This document shows, piece after piece, positions 13,401 to 25,900 of a stretch of DNA of 64,000 nt. The first letter of the stretch is position 1, and each line of letters opens with the position of its first letter. The notes beneath the pieces are model-generated. The model was not told where the DNA came from. It did not search any database and saw only the letters and a list, made by a program, of their open reading frames with translations. The stretch is from assembly GCF_018320785.1 (NCBI RefSeq), contig NC_054872.1:22836769-22900768 (forward strand). The letters run 5' to 3'. The stretch is from Cheilinus undulatus. Taxonomy: Eukaryota > Chordata > Actinopteri > Labriformes > Labridae. The translations under genes and the position numbers were made by a program.

Positions 13401-13593
13401 GAGATTTAAAATAACAAAGTTACCTTTGACCAGCCTCTATAAGTTTGCAGAGGTTATCGTCCAGCTCCATCAGACAGTAGTCTGCAGATGAGACGTTTTC
13501 ACCAAAAGACAGACAGTGGATCGTTTTCTGTAGATCCTCCTCCTTCAGCTTAGCGATCTGCAGAGTCGACTGAACCTCCTCTAAAGTTCTCAT
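5985..13593 (-). CDS. dscc1: Sister chromatid cohesion protein DSCC1 (DCC1), complete, nine exons
   Basis: Subunit of the CTF18-DSCC1-CTF8 alternative RFC complex, which acts with PCNA in replication and sister-chromatid cohesion in the nucleus. Exons in transcription order: 13593-13424, 11485-11317, 11240-11106, 8024-7934, 7790-7652, 7460-7408, 7278-7124, 6370-6222, 6096-5985 (stop TGA at 5987-5985). All phases join, giving 1173 nt and 390 residues, close to the human length of about 393. Diagnostic stretches are TLQIAKL, VIRGDKDE, KTYDLKIADTSN, WELR..RPKLKKLKKLL, NAVKFNL.EFQEVWQQSVP and EKWTEEDI. The start was chosen at 13593 because MRTLEEVQSTLQIAKL aligns with the family N-terminus. The exon 8 donor (CA|GTTGGT) is weak. 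Large introns 1 and 3 carry LINE and MITE insertions. It is divergent with mrpl13. Confidence 0.96.
6541..6650 (-). repeat. L2-like tail fragment, minus orientation
   Basis: AATCAAATTTATTTATAAGG followed by GGTGCTGTACATGACAGCAA is the reverse complement of a fish L2-type 3' end. It lies in dscc1 intron 7. Confidence 0.5.
6885..6975. mobile_element. hAT-like terminal fragment
   Basis: TAGTGTTGGGTATCATTTG followed by CCAATACCAGTGC resembles the end of hAT MITEs of the TAGGGATGGGTATCG type. No partner end was found in dscc1 intron 7, so it is probably a solo or decayed end. Confidence 0.35.
9106..9793. mobile_element. Harbinger-like MITE, 688 bp, TTA target duplication
   Basis: Termini are GGCTGGCCACACACTA and, inverted, GGCCGGCCACACACTA, flanked by TTA at 9103-9105 and 9794-9796. 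A 3-bp TWA duplication is typical of PIF/Harbinger elements. A near-perfect palindrome sits at about 9570-9606 (ATCGTAAATATCAAACATG and its complement). There is no transposase ORF. It sits inside the LINE fragment, so it inserted later. Confidence 0.75.
10400..10481. repeat. (TC)n and (AT)n compound microsatellite
   Basis: About 60 bp of TC dinucleotides (about 10400-10463) run directly into an AT dinucleotide tract. Confidence 0.95.
12200..12660 (-). mobile_element. LINE reverse-transcriptase fragment
   Basis: This lies in dscc1 intron 1. The minus-strand translation shows ESALLRVFNDLLLSRDEG, then VLVLLDLSAGFDTVDHGIL, then AIDWFSSCLSDRTFSVTV. This is the classic RT core (LLDLSAAFDTVDH) of L2/Rex1/CR1-type LINEs. 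It is truncated at both ends and shifts frame after the last motif, so it is dead. It is a separate insertion from the LINE at 8350-10850. Confidence 0.8.
12661..13423. other. dscc1 intron 1 proximal part, nothing recognised
   Basis: AT-rich unique-looking intron sequence with no exon or clear repeat boundary. Confidence 0.5.
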
Positions 13594-14105
13594 CCTGGAT
13601 CTCACGGCGGGTCAGTTTGGTAATGTTTAGATCAAAAGACTCCTTTTTAAGTATACAGACAAAAATACCACAGAAAGTTCTTATCTAAAGGGTATAAACA
13701 AAGTAAAAACGATGTGCATTCACGTCAATATTCGGTGATTGTCAAATTTCCCCGCGTTCTTTTGTTGAGGGAAGGAAGTGTGATGACTACGTCAAGGTGC
13801 GACGTCAAAATAGGACCGGGCAGAAACTACTCTTTGACGGATCTCAAACTCAAACAAATGCTTAATTTCAACTCTCAGTTTAAGGTTACCGCCTGGTGTG
13901 GTAATAGAAAAAATAGTCGTAGTTTCAAAATGAAAGCTGATTTTGCTACGTTAGTTTCCCAGGGATGAAAAGTGAAGAAACATAGGAATGGCGAAGTCAG
14001 CGAGTCACATATTTGGTGTCAACCGGAATAAATTACCAGGCGGACTGATGTTCACGTTGGTGAAGGGGTCAAATGTTTTGAGGATGTGCTGTTAGTGTCC
14101 TCAAG
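13594..14105. promoter_or_regulatory. Divergent promoter interval dscc1 / mrpl13
   Basis: The 512 bp between the two start codons contain two CRE-like sites close together (CTACGTCA about 13788, CGACGTCA about 13800), an ETS-type GGAAGT at about 13774 and locally raised CpG. There is no TATA box near either start. A shared housekeeping-type bidirectional promoter is inferred from geometry and motifs. Transcription start sites cannot be read from sequence. Confidence 0.6.
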
Positions 14106-17100
14106 ATGTCAAGTTTCTCTAGATCTGCTCAGGTAACAAAAACATTTTATATATGATATGCTTTATTTCATTTTTTTTTCGTTCACAAAACGGATTCGCT
14201 ATACGAGTTTTATATCACATTGCAGTAGGATTTGGTCTTAAAAAGCCATCAGGCAGCTAACAGCTTCGCTAAAGAGCTAGCAGCAGTGTGTGTGATGTAG
14301 TTTTGATTATTACTGAAATAGTTTATTGTCCAGGTAAGCTGCTGCCAGTCCTCAGTAGCTACAAAAGCGCTCACTAAATAGGTTCAAGGTTATATCTACT
14401 CAAAGCGTAATAAACCTCAACACTTAAGATCCGGACAGACGGAGACCACAGGCGCTATCAGCCTCTGACCCCCTCTGCTTGAGAAGAGTAGACTGAAGAT
14501 TGTCACTTGTGCGGACATAAACATTATCCTGTTGAATTATTCACTGGTTTATTAAATAACGTTTTTGTTATTCAGACATCTTCACGACAGTGTAGTGTAT
14601 TTACTCGTAGCACAGATGGAGGTTTTCATTTCTCCTTGTTGACTGAATAAGATGAATTACTTGCTTATAAATAAAATCTGTCCATCTAGAGAAAATGTGT
14701 TGGTACCGAAAGTTACTGTGGTAGGGGCAAGGTAATTATAGTTAACGGAAACTAACTAAATAATTAAAAAAACAAATTAGTGCAAAAATCAGTTTAGTTA
14801 GTTAACTGAAACTAAATAAAAACTTGGCTTTACAAAAAACAACAAAAACTAACTGAAACTTAATTCTGTGCTTACAACAAAACTAAACTAAAATAACATT
14901 TTCGACAAAATACCCTTGTATTAGGCTTTTGAGAGTAGCAGACTGACTGACATGAACACCCAGGCCTAGGAAGGATAAAGGGGCCTGGTTTGATTGAAGA
15001 AGACTTCACACAATGATTAATTTTAGTTGTATTCAAATTTGAATGGATATAATGAAAAGTGAAAGACAGCCTGTTAGAAATTTTTTTCACGATGTTTACT
15101 TTTTCTGGACCTTTAAGGTCTTGTCTCTGACAAGTATCACATATTGCTGAAAAAACAAAACTAGCATGAAAACAAATTAAAAAACTAAGCATAAGTGTAG
15201 CATTTTTGCAAAATAAAAATTAAACTAAACTAAAAAAAAAAACCGCAGGAAAAACTTAACTGAAATTAAGAACTAAAATTAAAAACTTTAATGAAAGAGT
15301 AGGAAGAGTGTAGAAGGGGATCAAATGGAAGGACAAGAGAAACGGCAAAACAATAAATTGAAGACAAACTCACAGCCACCGTGTTCTTCGTCTTCGATTA
15401 TGTAATACGTACCTAATAACATCAATAATGACTGTAGCAATAGGTGAAGAATTAGAAATGACAACTATGGCTGATTCTAAACAAAACAATGCAATATTAG
15501 CATTAGTAGCTAGGCTATATTGGAATAGAGAACTATTATTAATAATTATATGTAAATTACAATTGCTCCTAGATTAAATTGAACTATTTTAGTGTTAATA
15601 ATAGATGTAAGGATGATGTTGGATGATGAATCAATTGAAGAAGGGCAGATCCACAGCAGCAAGCCTCCAATGTCCATGATAACAGAAACAGCCATACAAA
15701 CTGGTCATTGTAATACTAGCATCAGCAAAAGTAATGGCAAAGAAGAGAAAAATATATTATAAAAGTATAAAAGTGATAAATGCAATTCAAGTTGAATTTG
15801 AATTCACTTAAACATCTGAAATACCACGACTATTAAAGCTATTATAAACTAGAAAAGCACTCAGAGAGCGCAGACCTCCGCCATTAGGCCTATCTCCCAG
15901 TAGTGAAGAATCCTTTAAGAACATTCCTGGATCCAGACTAGAGCTGCAACAATTAGTTGCTCGACTATAAAAATTAGTCGACATGGAAATTTAAGTGCTA
16001 ACGCATCGTATTATTGTTTTTGATATTGGTAAAATCAAATACTGTTACTGCAGTTCCCTACTCAAAGAGGAGAGCCAGCCTCACACCAGAACATGTCGAC
16101 ATGCTCACGTTCCTGCTCTGCAGTTTAAAGAAATTATAATCTGTTGTTCAGTCACTTGGGCTGGAAGTTTGATTTGTTTACATTAAGCTTTATTTGTACT
16201 TTTGGACTTTGGATGGGCTATTTGCTTTATTTATTTTTATTGACATACCAGTCACTGTAAAGAAAGCCATCCTTTAGTTATTTGTAACCTACAAGGCAGG
16301 TGAACTGCTACTATTTAAATTGCTACTATTTACGTAAAATGGGGATCCACAATAGTATGCCAAAAAACTGTGATTAATCGACTAATCTGGAAATTTATTG
16401 ATAGATTAGTTAACATAAAAAATAATCATTAGTTGCAGCCCTAATCCAGACGGTGATCCGGATCACTCCCAAAATCTGGTTCACCTATTACTCCCTCCCT
16501 GGTGGGGGGGAGACACGGTGAGGCAAAGCATTGGCTTTGCTATGTGTGGACTGTCATGCTGGAAGCACCCATGGTCTCACCAGATGACTGAAAGTCATGG
16601 CAGAGGGTGAATATTCCTCTTTTTCTCCCAGCATTGTGAGTATTCTCGCTACAATTTGCTGTCTTCCTCTCTGTTATGCCCCGACTTGTCTCCCCGACCG
16701 AGTGAGCGTCTTTCAAACTCTATAAACTCCAAAACTTTGAATAGTTACACACCAAAAATGCTGCTGGGATTGAAGTTACTCATGTCCGCCATCCCTTGGT
16801 GTAAAGTGAAGGGCTAGGTATTGTTAAGAACCTCATGATTCAATTCGATTTCCATTCTTTAGGTTGCGATTTGATTCGATATCGATTTGATATTGATTTA
16901 AATGCTTCGATGTCGATTCAGTAAGAAGTGGAAATACACAAATAACCTTTTAAAAATTTTTAAATAATTATTTTCATGCCCATGTGAACATATGTGGTAA
17001 GTCACCTCACATTTTTGAGCAATAAAACATCTGAAAATAAAAATTTGCACAATGATTATTTGTGTATAAGTACAAAAGTAAAAACATGACATGTCTGTAC

Positions 17101-19939
17101 AAACACTGAAAAATTAAAGTGCATGTTAACTTAAATAATATTTCTTTCCTCTTGGAAATTGTGATAAACCTCACATAACATGGTTGTTGTTTGGTCAAGT
17201 GTGGCCCCTGTCCACACAACACAAATCACACGCACAGTGACCCCCACTGGCCAGGAGGTGAATCAATTCAGAGGATTTGCTGAATCGATATTGAAGGGGG
17301 GGTATTGGGATGCATCGATTAATCGATATTTTTTCCCATCCCTAGTAAAGTGGTAACAGCGCAGACTTCCGCCTTTAGCCCTATCTCCCAGTAGTAAAGA
17401 ATCCTTTAAAAGATTCCTGAATCCAGACGGTGATCAGGATCACTCCCAAAATCTAATCAGTTCTTCCTTATGCCATTTCTGACATTTTCTGAAAATTTCA
17501 TGAAAATCTGTCCATGACTTTTTGAGTTATGTTGCTAACAAACAAACAAATGAACAAATGAACAAACCCACCCGATCACATAACCTCCTTGGAAATTTGG
17601 GGCCGTAGAGCCCAAATACATTGCCACTTTTCTGTCAGTGCTGTGCCTCTTTGATTGCTAATAAGCAATACTGATTGATAATCAACAGTCCACAATTATA
17701 AAGATAATTGTAATCATATCAATGTAATGGTTCAGACAAAGGAAGATTTTTAAGAAGAAACCCATATAAATATTTGGAAAGATCAGTGCATGATCAGTGT
17801 GGTCTGTCAGCATGCCTAAACCCTAAAGCTCCCAAATTAAATCAAGCATTGCTTCATTTTAAATCTTAAACCAGTGACTAGTAAATATCTTCAGTGAAAA
17901 GGCCTTTTACCTATTTGCTCCTGTCTTTGAATCCGTTATGCCTAAATATGTGTTAACACAGTTATAATAAACGTGTACAGTCTTTACAGTATTGTTAAAG
18001 TCTGCTCCAAAATAACAAGAGTCCAGCAAAGAGATCTGCATTAGTTGTGAGAGAGGCAGGTGGTCCAACAAGCTTAAGGAATATTTCCCCCTGATGACCA
18101 CATCCTGTCCTCTGAGTTCACTTTAATGCCTTCACGCCACTACTTTATCGAACCTTTCATTCTCTCTGCCATCAGGCTGTTAGAGATTAATAGTAGTCTC
18201 ATGGATAGAAAACTTTGTATTACTTTGTTTTCCTTGTTATCATATAAGCTGTGTTCTTATGCTGCTGGCTCTTTCATACACATTATGAATGTAGACTGAC
18301 AGTGTTGCCTGCAATGCACCTCAATGTATCTAATGAATTTGCTCCTGTTATCTGCTGCTGTGCTTAAATGTGCATTTAATCTTTGTCTGACTCTGGGTGT
18401 GACAACTCTAGAGGGGTCACAAAAGGGGGTGAACATGCCAATGAACATGTCTGTCAGTGTACTATCTATTTATTGTCCGACATTTCCTGTGTGCGGTTGT
18501 TTGTAAATGTATGTGTGACCTGGCCAGACTGCAAAACCAAATTGCCCTTTGGGATAAATACAATTGTTTGAATCTGAATCTGGGTGATAATAACATATTC
18601 AGAAGGCTGTTTTAAATCAAAGTGTTCTACATAGATTTATAACATTAAACATGAAGAAAAAATGAAACAAGTGACAAATAGTTTATTTTAAAACTGTTTC
18701 TGTCTGTTTTTTAATTGTAGCAATGGGCAACCTTTGCTCGCTCCTGGTTCCTGATCGATGCTAGGATGCAGCCTCCAGGGAAGATCGCTTCCATGTGCTC
18801 TATTCGATTACAGGGGAAACACAAGCCCATCTACCATGCCATGAGTAAGAGTTCAATCTGTTACAAACGACTTTTCTCTTTTTAGGAAACCAGCAAACAT
18901 TCAGGTTAAAGTTGTTGCTGTAGGATGGAACGGCCACATGATGGCACTGGAGGATAAAACGCAAAAAATGTTTGCCTTTCTGTTGATGCTTGGTAAAGGG
19001 ATATTAGTTTTTGAAATTTGGTTTTGTCACTTCATGAAGCCCATGCTGTTCAAACTGTTATACTAAATACATCTTTGTTGGTTGTCTTCATGTTAAAATA
19101 CAGTGTAGTATTTCTTTTAGCCATTTTATCTTCACAATAGCCTGACAAAAAACCTCTTATTTATCCATGCAGGTGATATTGGTGACCATGTTGTTGTAAT
19201 TAACTCACGACACATCGCTTTCTCTGGAAACAAATGGGAGCAGAAAGTCTACTCATCACACACAGGGTAAGTTCATCCTGAGTCATCACTGTTATTTGTG
19301 GATCATTACCTCCTCCATCATCTGATACACTTTTGTGGAGGGCTAAAATACTGGTTTCAACTTACATGATCTTTTCTCCCCAAAGGTATCCAGGTGGATT
19401 TAAACAACTCACAGCCACCCAAATGCACCAAAAGGACCCAAAAGCTGTAAGTGTTGTCTATCAGTTATTACTATTAAAAACTCTTCTTCTAAATGTCAAA
19501 GATGCTGCTGCCACATACCTCTCCCAGTGGATTTTTACTATACTTTATGTATAATTTCAGCTACATTCTTAGAGATTAGTCTAATTTCTGTGTCAGGCAT
19601 GTGCAGAGCAGTGTAGGTGTGGTGACATTTATCCCCTTCCTTTACACATGCTGCTGGAGCATGTTAATGTGGAGAGCAGGGATTAACCAGCCATGGATAT
19701 GTGCCTATGATGGTTTGGTTGTGATGCTCAGTTTAAGGTGTTACATATTCATGGTTTCAGAGATGTCTCATTGTGTCACATTCAGGACTTAATGTGGCCT
19801 AGGTAGCACATTTTTAAAATAATAAGCACCAGACATTTGTAGTCAAAACATGAAAGCTTTGTCATAAAAGTAGTTTGTGTGCCTGAAGAATAAGAATATC
19901 ATTAGTTTGTATTTCTGTTTTTGCCACTAAGGCTCATTA

Positions 19940-19974
<35 letters not shown>

Positions 19975-22900
19975 GAAAAACAAAACAATCTTAACTGGTT
20001 GATGTGGGAACATGTATGCTGAAGAAATTATTGCAAATTGGATGTGATAGTTCCATGGGAGTTTCTAACACACAAACACAAATATAAAGTGGATTCAGTC
20101 TAACAGTTTAAACTGAAATAACATTAAGTGTGATGCTGCAGTAGAGTTCTTTAGAGCTCTTTATGGTTTAAAATACTGCTTTTGCTAATCATATTCACTA
20201 ACAGTGTTTCCAAAAGTGGGGGTTGGGATCCCCTTGGGGTCACAAAACAAAGAGGGGGTCACAAGATACTTTTTAGACAACAAAGAAGAGATTTAAAATG
20301 CTATATTCTGCCTCCAGTCTTTTTAACAATAAATAACTACAAACAGGTTATTTTTTTAAGGTTGATGTGAGTCTTCACATAAATGTGAAATATGTTTGAT
20401 TGTTGTCAAATTACATGACTGCCTACAGCAGGAACACACACGATATGATCAAAAGTATTTGGCCGCCTAATGTTTACACCAATAGGGACTGTAATAACAT
20501 TGTATTCAAACACATGTAAGTTAATATGGAGTTGGCCCCCCTTTTGCAGCTTTGACAGCTTCCACTTTTCTTGGAAGCATTCCACAAGATTTTGCAGTGT
20601 TTCTGTGCCCGTTCGTTTTGTAGAGCATTTATGAGGTCAGGCACTGATGTTGCACAAGAAGGCCTGGCTCACAATCTCTGTTCCAGTTCATCCCAAAGGG
20701 GCTTGATGGAGTTGAGGTCAGGACACTGTGCAAGCCAGTCAAGTTCTTCCATACTGAAACCATCAAACCACTTTTTTCTAGTCCTTGCTTTGTGCCTGGG
20801 GGCACAGTCATGCTGGAATAGAGTTGGGTCTTCCCCAGACTGTTGCCACAAAGTTGGAAGCAAAGCATTTTCTAAAATGTCTTGGTATACTGAAGCATTA
20901 AGATAACCCCTCACTGGAGGTTAGCAGCCACATACCATTATCCCTTCACCACTAACTCGCCACGCTGTTCTGTTTACCTTCCTCTCCCTTGCTTCTCTCG
21001 CTGTTGATACAAAAATGCACATGTGCGGCGGAGTTTACTGGATGGGCGGGGGAAAGAGAGAGCTGTCTGCTGTGAGAGATGTGTTCAGGAACAATGGGAG
21101 AAGCGAAACTCTAGTGAGAAATGCACGCTGACGGCTCAAAACGTCCACATAATTTAAACTCAGTGTTCACGATATTGTCATTTTATACATCGTGCGTGGC
21201 AAAAGCCACGATACATCGAGTATACTCAATATATCCCCCAGCCCTACTTATCAACTTTAGAGACTCGACATTAACTTACCCTACTGTGGGCTAATGTTAT
21301 ATATAACTGATGAGAACCCCATCAAATAAAATGTTACATTTGCAGACTGGAAGCTTAAATAAGTCCCTGTTGCACTAGCGCCAATACTGTTTAAAACTAT
21401 AACATTAACTGATGTTCTGTATGTAAATTTAATCCCGATCAACACTTGGTCAGTGCACTACTGGCTCACCTTATCACTGAAACATAGCACATTTTTTGGT
21501 CTTTTTCTGTGGTGTAACTGTGAAACTAGGCAGGCTTGTTGTTATAGAAACAGTTTTGCAGGTGTTTTTGCACCTTCAGTGTGGAGGCTTATAAGGTTCC
21601 TAACTTTGGAAATATCTGTAACATGACCTTTCCAAAGAGAACTTCAACCTGCCCTGTCTCTATGCATGTCATCAGTGAAACCCAGGCTTCAGTGTGCAAC
21701 ATAGCACATTACCCTAACCCATGTAGTGTCATTGATGGGACATTAGGTGAGGGATTGTGAGAACAGAGCCAGAGTGGAAGACACACATGCAGCAGAGCCA
21801 ATGCAGCACACTTTTAGATGCTTAATTTTGTTGCCGATTGGTAAAATAAAATGCCAGCACAGATGATCAGCGGAATATAAGCCAGGCCAATTATCAGTGG
21901 ATCTGTAAATTAAATTTTGCATCAAGGCTGTAATTCATTCTCCATGAAACTAAACAATTTGTAGACTTTTTACATGCAGCTAAAAAAAGTAACAAAAAAA
22001 TCTGTTGTCAAGTGGAATACAACTCTGAGGATTACATGAACTAGTTTCCATTCTGTATTTTACAAATCTCAGAAAGACATGCACTCTGCCGTTGGCTCTT
22101 TGTTGATGCAGGCTGTCGTCCAGCCGGCGACTGCAGACGTGTGTCCTGATGGCGGTTTAGCAAAAATGAGGTTTGGAGGGTTGGCGAGCAACAGGGGACA
22201 AATGGAATTGAACAGATGACTGATTTGTCAGCACAGCCTCTGTCCAACATCTTTTTCCAAGAATTTCTGCCCAATATCTCGGCCTGTAACGTTCTCCAAG
22301 TCTAATTCAACAAGCCTCGCCCTGAGAAATATGATTTTGGAAGTGCTGAAAAAAATCATGCAAGGTTGCTTAAACACTTGATTTTTTTATGAGAGCAGAT
22401 GTTATGTCAACCTTTTTCAATGTGCTTCTTCTCACCAGATTGTGAAGTTAGCCGTTTACGGCATGCTCCCTAAGAATCTACTCCGACGGACAATGATGCA
22501 GCGGTTACACATCTTTCCTGATGATGTAAGTCCAGTTTCTTACAGTCTCTTGCAGCTAATGAGTCTTTAGGAAGACCACCTGATGCCAGCCCATGAGTCA
22601 TGCAGGCTAATAGAGGACAATTACAAAGTGGACACCTGGTGAGGAGGACTGTACTGATATAATTTTGGAGATACAAGAAAGAAATGCATCATACACAAAA
22701 GGGGCTTATTGCACAGCAGTTCCCTTTAGCTGTGCTGAGACATTGATTATCTGTCAGCGTGTTGTTTTTTGAGTTTACAGCCCATAAATATTCTGTCAGA
22801 AGTGTTAATGGCTGTACTGGTGTCGTGCCCAAATGTTATCAGAATGTAACTTTGATTAATTCAAGATAATGTTAATGACATTAAGGCTCCAGGGATGTGA

Positions 22901-25900
22901 GACGTAAAGAAGAAAAATATATTCATGGTTTGACCTGTAATGTAAAAGAGTCATTGGGTGTTACATTTTAGATGTGAAGAAAAAGCAGATACCTGTTAAA
23001 GTTTTGATATTCAAAGCAGTATTAATGCTACACAGAGTAAAACTCAGATAAGCTGTGTGATCCTTGTGATGGTCTGCAGCCCTGCCTTCATTTCAAAGCA
23101 TTTTGAGTATTTTGGAAGGTTTTGTGATTTTTGTCACTATTTTAATCTTTTATTCTGAGCTGTAGGCCACCGTTTAAATGAATCTGGAGGCACACACCCA
23201 TGTGTAATGAATATTAAAAAGGATGGCTGTCAACACTAGAGTGATGTACCTAAAGCTCCCTTCAATCTTTTAAAACAAATTCAGAACTGCTTCTTCTTCT
23301 CACTTTCCTTTTATGTCCCCTCCTTTCAATTATTTTCTTCCTTCATCCTTGAATTTGTCCTTTTTTGAATTCCGACATGTTCTGCTTCTCCTTAAACAGA
23401 AGCTGCCAGATGACATCCTTGCCAACCTGACAGAGGAGCTGCCTCAGCCCAGAGAAATCCCCAGGAAGCTCAGCGAGTACACCCAGGAAGAGATAGATGC
23501 CTTCCCCAGGCTGTGGACACCGTATGTACAAACACAAACAGTCTGTGATGAAATGCAAAAAATACCATCTATGAGAGTGATCGCAGTACCAAAATTTAGA
23601 ATTAGATAGGGTACTAGGTAAAATCAAACTATATCAATACCTGTTTCAATATCACAGCAACAGAAATGATTTCCTTGACACCCAAAATTGTTAAATTTGT
23701 TCTTTTAAAACGATCCCCAACCTGCATATAAGAAAGGTCCTCTAAACAGTTAACACATACCAAAAATTGCCATTCTGTTAAAGAGTAATATGGTAGAATA
23801 AATACGATTTCCAAAAAATAATTTGCAGGGTCTGCCTGCAATCAAATAAAAATTAATGAACCAGAAGAAGTGCCACAGTGTTTTGGCTCTCAGTCTTTAA
23901 TGTCTATTTTTCTTACTTAAGCCAGTTTATGAGTTGTAGTGTTTGTGCAGGTCTGTGAGGCTGTAATCAGTCCACAGTACAGGATGTAAAAGCAAACTTT
24001 TAAGGACCAGGAGACATCCCCGTCTGTCTCCTCTGCTCTCTATCTGACTGTAACTGACATTTACGTTAACGTGAGCTGACAGATGCTAAAGGGATAAAAC
24101 ACATTTTCTAACCAGAGAATTGAACATTTAGTGAGGATAAAGGGTTGTGGAAAAGGGCGGAGTGGAGAGACATGCAGCAGGCATGAAGACGTATTGTCTT
24201 CTGCATCAGCCAGACAAAATCCCATATCTTCCTTCATTTCATGGAAATAACATCTCTCTCTCTATCACTGCTCTGTTTTAGCAACAGGGCACACTCTCAT
24301 CTAATCACCCATTGACACATGCCACTCTCTCTATTTTTGGAAGCTTTTGGTTGAAATATGATGGTGTATCTGTTTTTCTTGGAAATCTTAGAACTTCCTA
24401 TACTATTAGGCTTAAAACAACAGAAATTGTATTATTTAAAGCATGCTGTAACTAAGAAATATCAAAGTATAACACATTTAGGACAGTGCGTTTAAAAAGA
24501 AAAGTTGATTTTTTGCTGTGATTAACATCTAAAAGTTAAATTTCTATAAATTCTAGATTCATCTCAAAGTGAAATATTTCATGTTTCTGTTGTTGCTCTT
24601 GACGATCATGGCCTACAGCTCATGAAAATCAAAAATGCTCCATCTCAAAATATCAGAATATTGTGTGAAAATTTGGTTTTCTGAGCCTTCATTCTCGTAC
24701 TTTTGTTCAGTGCATACAACTGCAATCAACATCACAATTGCTGTAAGGGCAGGCTGTTCTCAGACTGGGGCAGGCTGTCTGCATATTCATGGGAAGTTGA
24801 CTAGAAAGCAACAGGGATTAGCTCAGCCTTCAGAGGATTGTCAAACAAAGCAAATTCAAGGAGTGTACTGAGGCTGTGGTCAGTGTTTCAGAGCCACCAT
24901 ACATACACAGATGTGTCCAGGAAATGGGCTACAAGAAGTTTGTGGAAAAGGAGCTCCAACCATTTACTGAGTGCATACACGAGCACAATTTTCCAGATGG
25001 TCAACATTTACTGTATTATAAACCCTTTTTAGGCAGTTTTGTGATATTCTAATAATTTGAGTTAGTGGACTTTTTATTTTTGTGAACTGTAAGCCATAAT
25101 CAAGAGCAAAATAAAATAGATCTTGAAATTATTCACTTTGTAGATGAATCTAGAATATATGGACATTTAACTTCTTAAATTAAGGCACAGGAAGAAATGA
25201 AGTTTTTCATGACATTCTAATTTCTTTAGATGCACCTGTAGGTATCTTTAAAAATAAAGGCAAAAACTGAGAAAGATTAATGTTTAATCCACATTTAAAT
25301 TCATTCTTTATGCCACTGTCTCCTTGGTTTATACATTTATGTGTTCGCTCCAGTGTGTAAAACATTTATTGAAAGACCTCTGTCAAATCAGTTAACTTTT
25401 TTTGGCAGCTAAGCTAAATTTAAACACCCTGGTAAACTGAAGATCACAGAGCAGTAAACAAGGATGTAGTTAACAGGCATGTAAGCTTAAAAGGATTGTG
25501 GAGTTTTCATCAAATACACATAGAAATGATTGAGGGCCTTTGCCCCATGACCAGTAATACACACATGTAAAAACACAGTCATGTTTACATGGTTTTGCAC
25601 TAATTAAGAGCAGCCACAAGGAGGCAATGTAGATCTGAATGCAGTCTGTCTTACATTTTTGCCCCTGGAGCAGTCACAAAGAAGCAAGGTGTGATAAAAT
25701 GTACTTGTTAATAATGTCATTATTAGTAATAAAAACACTTCAGCTATATCTGTTAAAAATACATATTCCAGATACTTCAAAGATGAGAGAGAATGAACTG
25801 AAACTAACATAAAAGATACCACCTTGTATCTAGTTTCTAAAGGAATCCAGCCTTAAAATCCACAGCAGATGGTGAGGAGTAGAATGAAACGGTGAACTTG

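Noticed and set aside
20571-20906. 111-residue plus-strand ORF
   Set aside because: It is antisense to the Tc1 transposase fragment.
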